Shown piece by piece: positions 6,364 through 10,129 of a stretch of 10,129 nucleotides of DNA. Both the position numbers and the translations under genes were made by a program. Each line of letters opens with the position of its first letter. The first letter of the stretch is position 1. The notes under the pieces were generated by a model. It had not been told where the DNA came from. It searched no databases and saw nothing but the letters and a program-made list of their open reading frames with translations. The DNA is from CAISDA01 sp050258555 (GTDB lineage: Bacteria > Bacteroidota > Ignavibacteria > UBA10030 > UBA8401). The stretch lies in assembly GCA_050258555.1 (NCBI GenBank), contig JBLMZA010000095.1:1-10129 (forward strand), given 5' to 3'.

Positions 6364-6365
6364 CG

Positions 6366-7046
6366 ATGAACAAGCACCTCGATACGATCACGGGACTTTT
6401 TGTCGCCGTGCTGTTGATTTCCAATATCGCCTCCACGAAGATCGTCAGCTTCCTGTGGTTCACATTCGACGGAGGGACGATTCTTTTTCCTCTTTCCTAT
6501 ATCTTCGGCGACATTCTGACCGAAGTGTACGGATACAGGGAATCGCGCAAGGTGATCTGGATCGGATTCATCAGCGCCTTTCTTCTTTCGGTCACGCTCA
6601 TCATCGTCGGCGCGCTGCCCTCGGCGCCGGACTGGACGTATCAGGATGCGTACGAAAAGATTCTCGGCCTCACGCCGCGCCTCGTGCTGGCAAGCCTTTT
6701 GGCGTTCTGGTCCGGCGAGTTTTCAAACTCCTTCGTGCTGGCCAAGATGAAAGTCAGGACGCGCGGGAAGTTTTTGTGGACGCGCACGATCGGGTCGACC
6801 GTGGTGGGCGAGTTTATCGATACGGCGATCTTCGTGCTTGTGGCATTCGCCGGCATCATGCCGGGCGATGTGCTCGTCTCGATCATCGTCTCGAACTACG
6901 TTTTCAAGACCGGCGTTGAAGTGCTCTTCACGCCGCTCACCTACCGCGTCGTGGGCTGGCTGAAGAAGGAGGAAGGGCGCGATACATTCGATGTGGGTAC
7001 GAATTTCAATCCGTTCCGCTTCACACCCGATATCCGGGAAGAGTGA
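6366..7046 (+). CDS. yhhQ: Queuosine precursor transporter, YhhQ/VUT family
   Basis: A 226-residue inner-membrane protein with about six helices. It shows the family signature near the N-terminus: LLISNIASTKIVSF (16-29), FPLSYIFGDILTEVYGYRES (41-60) and RKVIWIGF. A second conserved part is SGEFSNSFVLAKMKVRTRG and the TIGSTVVGEFIDTAIF stretch. YhhQ proteins import the 7-deazaguanine precursors preQ0/preQ1 used to make queuosine in tRNA. The ATG at 6366 gives MNKHLDTITGLFVAV, the usual family start. An in-frame TTG at 6348 would add only MKKKLP, and neither start has a ribosome-binding site. No queuosine biosynthesis gene or preQ1 riboswitch is seen beside it. It ends 11 nt before the stop of the convergent anti-sigma gene with no terminator between. 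Confidence 0.85.
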   Translation: MNKHLDTITGLFVAVLLISNIASTKIVSFLWFTFDGGTILFPLSYIFGDILTEVYGYRESRKVIWIGFISAFLLSVTLIIVGALPSAPDWTYQDAYEKILGLTPRLVLASLLAFWSGEFSNSFVLAKMKVRTRGKFLWTRTIGSTVVGEFIDTAIFVLVAFAGIMPGDVLVSIIVSNYVFKTGVEVLFTPLTYRVVGWLKKEEGRDTFDVGTNFNPFRFTPDIREE

Positions 7047-7057
7047 AGCGGCCGCCA

Positions 7058-7612
7058 TCAGCGCGTCGAGATGAATTTCATGCGCAGCCGGTCGGCAAAG
7101 CCGAAGAGAAGCAACGCCGCAACGCCGATCCAAAAGACGCTTCCGAAGACCGAACCCGTTTGGGAGACGACCGGCTTCACCATCTCCTGCATGGCGCGAG
7201 AAAGGCCCGAGGCAGCCGACTCCGAAGCCGTGCTCCAGAGCGTGAAGATCCGGAGATACGGCGAAGCGCTTTCCGGACCCGCATCGGCGCCGAGACCCGT
7301 CAGAGAGCCGACGGCGGCAAGAATGCCGAGCACGGCGGCCATGGCAATGAAGCTCGCACTGTTGTGCAGCAGCCACGCAAAGCGCGGCGTGCGGCGCTCG
7401 GCAAGGCTTGCGCGCATGACGCGTTCGGTGAAATGCTCGGACAGTTGCGTGGGCGGCGCAACAGACGCCGCGCGCGAAAGCGAGCGTTCGAATTCGGCAC
7501 GCTGCCGGCAGTGCGCACAGCGCCGGCAATGCTCTTCGGCCGTGCGCATGGCCGATTGCGAAGCGCGGCCGTCAACGTAGTCCAGAAGTTCTTCTTCAGT
7601 CAGGTGATTCAT
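7058..7612 (-). CDS. Zinc-finger anti-sigma factor, membrane bound
   Basis: A 184-residue protein. The N-terminal cytoplasmic domain (1-40, MNHLTEEELLDYVDG) carries the zinc-binding anti-sigma HxxxCxxC motif as His28, Cys32 and Cys35, with an additional Cys29. This fold normally holds the cognate ECF sigma factor inactive against the RNA polymerase. A hydrophobic helix follows at about 86-105 and another at about 154-173, with an Ala/Ser-rich loop of some 45 residues between. The signal may thus be sensed in the membrane or periplasm and relayed by proteolysis or conformational change. The ATG at 7612 has AAGGAG (7621-7626) eight bases upstream and shares an ATGA overlap with the sigma stop, so the two are made in a fixed ratio. 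Partner assignment rests on this coupling. Confidence 0.85.
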   Translation of the reverse strand: MNHLTEEELLDYVDGRASQSAMRTAEEHCRRCAHCRQRAEFERSLSRAASVAPPTQLSEHFTERVMRASLAERRTPRFAWLLHNSASFIAMAAVLGILAAVGSLTGLGADAGPESASPYLRIFTLWSTASESAASGLSRAMQEMVKPVVSQTGSVFGSVFWIGVAALLLFGFADRLRMKFISTR

Positions 7613-8226
7613 GGTCGGTTCTCCTTCTGAGCGCCCGGAGCGAGCGATCCCTCTCCAAGACGCATCAGCACATCCTTCTTGAGCATGAGCCGCGCCCGGA
7701 ACAGACGGTTCTTCACCGTTCCAAGCGGAAGACCCATGACTTCGGCAATTTCCTCATATCCCATTTCCTGCACGAAAAACAGCGTGAGGATCGACGCATA
7801 AGGCGCCGCCATGCCCGCGATCGATTCCCCGACAACGGCGCGGAACTCCGCTTCTTCCACTTCAAGATCGGGCGGAAGCTCCTCCGAGACCGGCTCTGCA
7901 AGCACGGGCCCGTCCTCCCCCTGCCCGCGTTCAGCCTGAAACGAGAGCGTCTGCGCCGAGGGACGCTTGGCGAGTTCGGTCGAACAGACATTATAGACGA
8001 TGCGGTAGAACCACGTCGCAAAGCTCGACTTGTTCTCGAACGAGGCAAGCGCACGAAAGGCGCGGACGAATGCATCCTGAACGGCCTCTTCGGCATCGGC
8101 GCGGTTTTTGAGCATGCGCAGCGCGAGCGTCATGGCGCGGTCCTTGTGCCGGTCGATCAGCCGGGCGTAGGCGCGGGCGTCTCCCTGCAGGATGCACCGG
8201 ATGATCTCTGTGTCCTTCTCGTTCAT
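7609..8226 (-). CDS. ECF-type RNA polymerase sigma factor
   Basis: A 205-residue sigma-70 family protein with only regions 2 and 4. Region 2 spans about residues 18-90: YARLIDRHKDRAMTLALRML, then DAEEAVQDAFVRAFRAL (44-60) and SSFATWFYRIVYNVC, the core-binding and -10 recognition part. An acidic linker (100-125, rich in Glu and Pro) joins region 4 at about 130-185 (YEEIAEVMGLPLGTVKNRLFRAR), a helix-turn-helix for -35 recognition. ATG 8226 is chosen because MNEKDTEIIRCILQGD is the standard ECF opening. The in-frame extension to 8307 would run through the promoter at 8273-8301 and is rejected. Ends in a 4-nt overlap with the anti-sigma gene. Divergent matching promoter elements on both sides suggest positive autoregulation. 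Confidence 0.9.
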   Translation of the reverse strand: MNEKDTEIIRCILQGDARAYARLIDRHKDRAMTLALRMLKNRADAEEAVQDAFVRAFRALASFENKSSFATWFYRIVYNVCSTELAKRPSAQTLSFQAERGQGEDGPVLAEPVSEELPPDLEVEEAEFRAVVGESIAGMAAPYASILTLFFVQEMGYEEIAEVMGLPLGTVKNRLFRARLMLKKDVLMRLGEGSLAPGAQKENRP

Positions 8227-8251
8227 CGATTCTCGGGTCTGACGGTTGTTC

Positions 8252-8267
8252 GGTACGTGTGTGTACC
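8252..8267 (-). promoter_or_regulatory. Hairpin at the predicted 5' end of the sigma mRNA
   Basis: On the minus strand, GGTAC and GTACC arms of 5 bp enclose a 6-nt loop of alternating A and C. The predicted start of the sigma transcript from the promoter at 8273-8301 falls at about 8266, so the message would begin with this stem. It could protect the 5' end or tune translation; small, so only suggestive. Confidence 0.35.
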
Positions 8268-8272
8268 TTCTG

Positions 8273-8301
8273 TTAGACTGGAAATGAAGGGCCAGGGTTT
8301 C
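8273..8301 (-). promoter_or_regulatory. ECF-type promoter for the sigma/anti-sigma operon
   Basis: On the minus strand GAAACC (8301-8296), 15 bp, CAGTCTAA (8280-8273). The AAC-containing -35 and GTC-containing -10 are of the kind read by ECF sigma factors. The same two blocks with the same spacing face the opposite way at 8316-8344. Expected start near 8266, about 40 nt before the sigma ATG. Confidence 0.7.
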
Positions 8302-8315
8302 ACTCATGTAATATT

Positions 8316-8344
8316 GAAACCTTTTTTCTGAAATGCCAGTCTAA
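8316..8344 (+). promoter_or_regulatory. ECF-type promoter for the small membrane protein gene
   Basis: GAAACC (8316-8321), 15 bp, CAGTCTAA (8337-8344). Both blocks and the spacing equal those of the divergent element at 8273-8301, while the two spacers differ. This argues for selection on the boxes rather than recent duplication. Expected start near 8351, leaving an 80-nt leader before ATG 8431. Confidence 0.7.
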
Positions 8345-8373
8345 GCCTGTAGAAAGCACAGACACTCAAACAC

Positions 8374-8398
8374 AGCGTTGGGGCCACGGAGCCCCGCT
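8374..8398 (+). promoter_or_regulatory. Leader hairpin before the small membrane protein gene
   Basis: GGGGC (8380-8384) pairs with GCCCC (8391-8395) around a 6-nt loop; AGC (8374-8376) and GCT (8396-8398) can extend it across a GTT bulge. It is not followed by T residues, so it is a leader structure and not a terminator. It lies 33 nt before the start codon and leaves the ribosome-binding site free. Confidence 0.4.
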
Positions 8399-8420
8399 CA
8401 TCACTGCAATCCATGCACAC

Positions 8421-8426
8421 GGAGGA
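8421..8426 (+). promoter_or_regulatory. Ribosome-binding site fixing the start at 8431
   Basis: GGAGGA lies four bases before ATG 8431 and downstream of the alternative in-frame ATG at 8413. This makes 8431 the true start of the small membrane protein. Confidence 0.75.
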
Positions 8427-8430
8427 CACC

Positions 8431-8796
8431 ATGCATAATCTCGATTTTCTCATCCCGATCACGATCTTTCTTTCTGCCGCGTTCGTCTTGTTCAAATTCT
8501 TCGATGACCGGCACCGCGAGCGCATGGCGATCATCGAGCGGGGGCTGGTGAAGGAAGACGTGAAGTTCCTCTATGCAAGCAGCTTCAAATGGCGGATCAA
8601 TCCCCTGAGCTCTCTCAAATGGGGCATGCTTGCGGCATTCATCGGCGTGGGCATCCTGGTCAGCACCGCCGTGTCGTTGCAGTTTCCCGTCCTGCAGGAT
8701 GAGCTGACGGCCGGGTTCATCTTCCTCTTCGGCGGCATCGGACTGGTGCTCTTCTATGCCATGGCCGCAAAGCGCGGAGACGTGCAGGAGGCTTGA
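8431..8796 (+). CDS. Small three-helix membrane protein, DUF6249-like
   Basis: A 121-residue protein. One helix lies at about 4-22 (LDFLIPITIFLSAAFVLF), followed by a basic cytoplasmic-looking segment FFDDRHRERMAIIERGLVKED. Two further helices lie at about 64-82 and 92-112. The HRERMAIIERG segment after the first helix is characteristic of the DUF6249-type proteins often found next to ECF sigma factors; their biochemical role is unknown. The ATG at 8431 is set by GGAGGA at 8421. It stands divergent to the sigma gene and behind a promoter of the same sequence class, so it is probably a target of that sigma factor and perhaps part of its sensing or envelope response. The family label is from memory of the pattern and is moderately secure. 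Confidence 0.7.
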   Translation: MHNLDFLIPITIFLSAAFVLFKFFDDRHRERMAIIERGLVKEDVKFLYASSFKWRINPLSSLKWGMLAAFIGVGILVSTAVSLQFPVLQDELTAGFIFLFGGIGLVLFYAMAAKRGDVQEA

Positions 8797-8821
8797 CTCT
8801 TGAATCGGATTCTTCTATCTT
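8793..8821 (+). promoter_or_regulatory. Sigma70-type promoter for the URO-D-family gene
   Basis: TTGACT (8793-8798), a 17-bp spacer and TATCTT (8816-8821) overlap the stop codon of the preceding gene. A start near 8828 gives a leader of about 46 nt before ATG 8874. The -35 equals that of the acyltransferase promoter. It would let this gene be expressed without the ECF promoter upstream. Confidence 0.45.
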
Positions 8822-8873
8822 TGCCGGTATACACCGTCTGGTAGCGCTATCACACCTTTCCCCTTCGCCTCAC

Positions 8874-10028
8874 ATGGCACGTGTGATCGAAATCGGCATC
8901 GATATCGAGGAACTCGAACAGCGGCGGGCGCGCGTGTCCGAAGCCAAACGCTTCGGCACGCCGGACCGCGTGCCCGTCATTCCCGCCATCGCCCACCGCT
9001 TTCTCGTGCCCATGACGGGCGTCCGCTTCCGCGACTATTACAGCGATCCCGTCACCATGCTCCACACGCAGATCCTCGCACAGAAGTGGCTCATGGAGCA
9101 CATCAGCACCGATGCGCATGCGATCACCGGAGCGTGGACCGGGGCATGGACCGACTTTCAGAATACGTTCGAAGCCGGCAGCCTCGGATGCCCCGTCGAG
9201 TTTTTCGACGACGACATCCCCTGGGTCGGCAGAGGCTGGGTGAAGGATGAGCGCGATCTGCGCCGGCTTGAAGCAATGGATTTCATACACACCGGCATCA
9301 ACGAAAGACAGATCGGCTACCGCCGGAAGATGATCGATGCGGCCGGCGACTTTCCCGTCCGCTTCCGGGGCGGAGAGGTCTTCTATCCTGGCGCTTCGGC
9401 CAGCCTCACACACACCTCCGACGGAGCGTTCGGCATCGCGGGCGATCTGATGGGACAGACGGAAGCCTTCGCCGCCGTGTGCGAACGCCCCGAATTCATG
9501 CGCGAACTCCTGCACATCATCACCGACAAGCTGATCGCCTATCTCGATTTCTGCTGGCAGGAGGAAGGACTTCCCTCGCCCAAGGACTTCGCATGGACCG
9601 ATGACCTCGCCGTCTCGCTCTCCGAGGAACAGTACAGAAGCGTCGTATTGGAGGAAGAGCTCCGCTTGCGCAATCACTTCGACGGATACGTCTCGCTTCA
9701 TATGTGCGGGCAAACCGACCATTTGCTTTCCCTCTTCGCCGATGAACTCCGCATCAACGAGTTCCAGGGCTTCGGCTATCAGGTCGATCTTGCGCGCGTC
9801 CGGGATGTGATGGGCGGACGCGTCGTACTGGTGGGCAACGTCGATCCGATGCTGATCCGATACGGCAGCGTGGAGGATGTCGTCTCTGCAACCAGGCGCG
9901 TCATCGACACGCTCGCATCGATGCGCGGACTGATCATACAGGATGGCAGCAACATCCCTCCCGGCACGCCCGTCGAAAACATCAACGCGATGATGCTGGC
10001 CGCCGAACGGTTCGGCCGATACGACTGA
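8874..10028 (+). CDS. Uroporphyrinogen decarboxylase/MtaA superfamily protein, probable methyltransferase-like
   Basis: A 384-residue cytoplasmic protein of the URO-D fold. Recognisable parts are GTPDRVPVIPAIAHRF (28-43), AWTDDLAVSLSEEQYRSVVLEEELRL (240-265), HMCG (276-279), LVGNVDPMLIRYGSVEDV (319-336) and IPPGTPVENINAMMLAAERFG (361-381). This order is that of corrinoid-protein methyltransferases such as MtaA/CmuA, and not of haem-pathway HemE. In MtaA a zinc ion is held by His-x-Cys plus a later Cys. The first two are here (His276, Cys278), but the later position, normally in a GCG turn before IPP, reads DGSN (357-360). The methyltransferase activity is therefore unsure. The start is uncertain: ATG 8874 fits a promoter at 8793-8821, whereas TTG 8793 overlaps the upstream stop but has its AGGAGG only one base away. 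Substrate unknown; no corrinoid-protein gene is visible. Confidence 0.75.
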   Translation: MARVIEIGIDIEELEQRRARVSEAKRFGTPDRVPVIPAIAHRFLVPMTGVRFRDYYSDPVTMLHTQILAQKWLMEHISTDAHAITGAWTGAWTDFQNTFEAGSLGCPVEFFDDDIPWVGRGWVKDERDLRRLEAMDFIHTGINERQIGYRRKMIDAAGDFPVRFRGGEVFYPGASASLTHTSDGAFGIAGDLMGQTEAFAAVCERPEFMRELLHIITDKLIAYLDFCWQEEGLPSPKDFAWTDDLAVSLSEEQYRSVVLEEELRLRNHFDGYVSLHMCGQTDHLLSLFADELRINEFQGFGYQVDLARVRDVMGGRVVLVGNVDPMLIRYGSVEDVVSATRRVIDTLASMRGLIIQDGSNIPPGTPVENINAMMLAAERFGRYD

Positions 10029-10048
10029 ACGTACACACACACATCCCC

Positions 10049-10129
10049 ATGGGTGAGAGAAAGGAAGGCACGCCGATCAATGAGATTGGCCTCGATCCAA
10101 CCCTGATAGGTGCTGTCGTTTTTGCCGCA
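10049..10129 (+). CDS. Start of a further gene, truncated by the window end
   Basis: An open frame begins at ATG 10049 (MGERKEGTPINEIGLDPTL) and runs 27 codons to the window edge without a stop. The last residues, IGAVVFAA, could be the start of a membrane helix, which would make it a membrane protein or transporter. It lies 20 nt after the URO-D-family gene in the same direction, behind an AC-rich stretch, and has no Shine-Dalgarno sequence. Function cannot be assigned from so little. Confidence 0.4.
   Translation, partial: MGERKEGTPINEIGLDPTLIGAVVFAA

Larger units (their letters stand above)
5833..6365. other. Long intergenic region between the sulfur operon and the transporter gene
   Basis: This 533-bp gap has lower, uneven GC compared with its neighbours and long A and T runs (for example 5906-5913, 6334-6341, 6351-6359). 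It holds a strong + strand promoter (5956-5984), a doubtful small ORF (6032-6298), two GC-rich hairpins (6091-6108 and 6168-6180) and an A/T inverted repeat (6330-6363). The promoter of the minus-strand sulfur operon must also lie here, but I see no convincing TTGACA/TATAAT pair or full FNR palindrome for it, so it may rely on an activator. I see no preQ1 riboswitch consensus before the transporter. Confidence 0.7.

Noticed and set aside
6299..6365. preQ1 riboswitch before the queuosine-precursor transporter
   Set aside because: The known preQ1-I core, with its C-rich aptamer and A-rich tail, is not found, and I see no convincing preQ1-II or -III fold.
8227..8307. Longer sigma factor starting at 8307
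   Set aside because: The extension would run through the promoter elements at 8273-8301 and adds residues not found at the start of ECF sigma factors.
1..10129. CRISPR arrays, tRNA or rRNA genes, insertion sequences, phage genes
   Set aside because: I saw no regularly spaced repeats, tRNA-like folds, transposase or integrase motifs, or terminal inverted repeats with target duplications.

Overview
The window comes from a GC-rich (roughly 57%), double-membrane bacterium. It encodes a multihaem c-type cytochrome with an export-type N-terminus, a CxxCH-rich respiratory module, and an ECF sigma/anti-sigma pair. The phylum cannot be fixed from the sequence. The sigma / zinc-finger anti-sigma / small DUF6249-like membrane protein cluster resembles what is seen in the Bacteroidota-Chlorobiota-Ignavibacteria sphere. 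However, three putative housekeeping promoters have ordinary TTGACx-N17-TAxxxT form, so this is only a weak lean.

Layout. Positions 1-551 (+): the 3' end of a phospholipase D-family gene with a complete HKD motif, followed without a gap (TAAATG) by a 79-aa charged helical protein. Positions 546-1649 (-): a multi-pass membrane acyltransferase, behind a clear sigma70-type promoter that abuts a 14-bp palindrome. Positions 1826-5832 (-): a four-gene sulfur-respiration operon read right to left. Its genes are an octahaem cytochrome c of the tetrathionate reductase (OTR) family, a b-type cytochrome membrane subunit, a short YeeE/YedE permease, and a YeeE/YedE permease fused to a rhodanese-like domain that has lost its catalytic cysteine. 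Positions 5833-6365: a 533-bp intergenic stretch with a strong + strand promoter, hairpins and one doubtful 88-codon ORF. Positions 6366-7046 (+): a YhhQ-type queuosine-precursor transporter. Positions 7058-8226 (-): ECF sigma factor and its zinc-finger anti-sigma factor, overlapping by 4 nt. Positions 8431-8796 (+): a small three-helix membrane protein. Positions 8874-10028 (+): a URO-D/MtaA-superfamily protein, then the first 27 codons of another gene.

How the parts work together. The octahaem protein probably reduces an oxidised sulfur compound (or nitrite/hydroxylamine) on the periplasmic side, fed with quinol electrons by the b-type cytochrome. The two YeeE/YedE proteins would move thiosulfate or other sulfur species across the inner membrane. 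Separately, the 90 bp between the sigma gene and the small membrane protein gene hold two divergent, identically spaced elements, GAAACC-N15-CAGTCTAA. This is what an autoregulated ECF sigma factor controlling both flanking transcription units would look like, and it is the most informative regulatory signal in the window.
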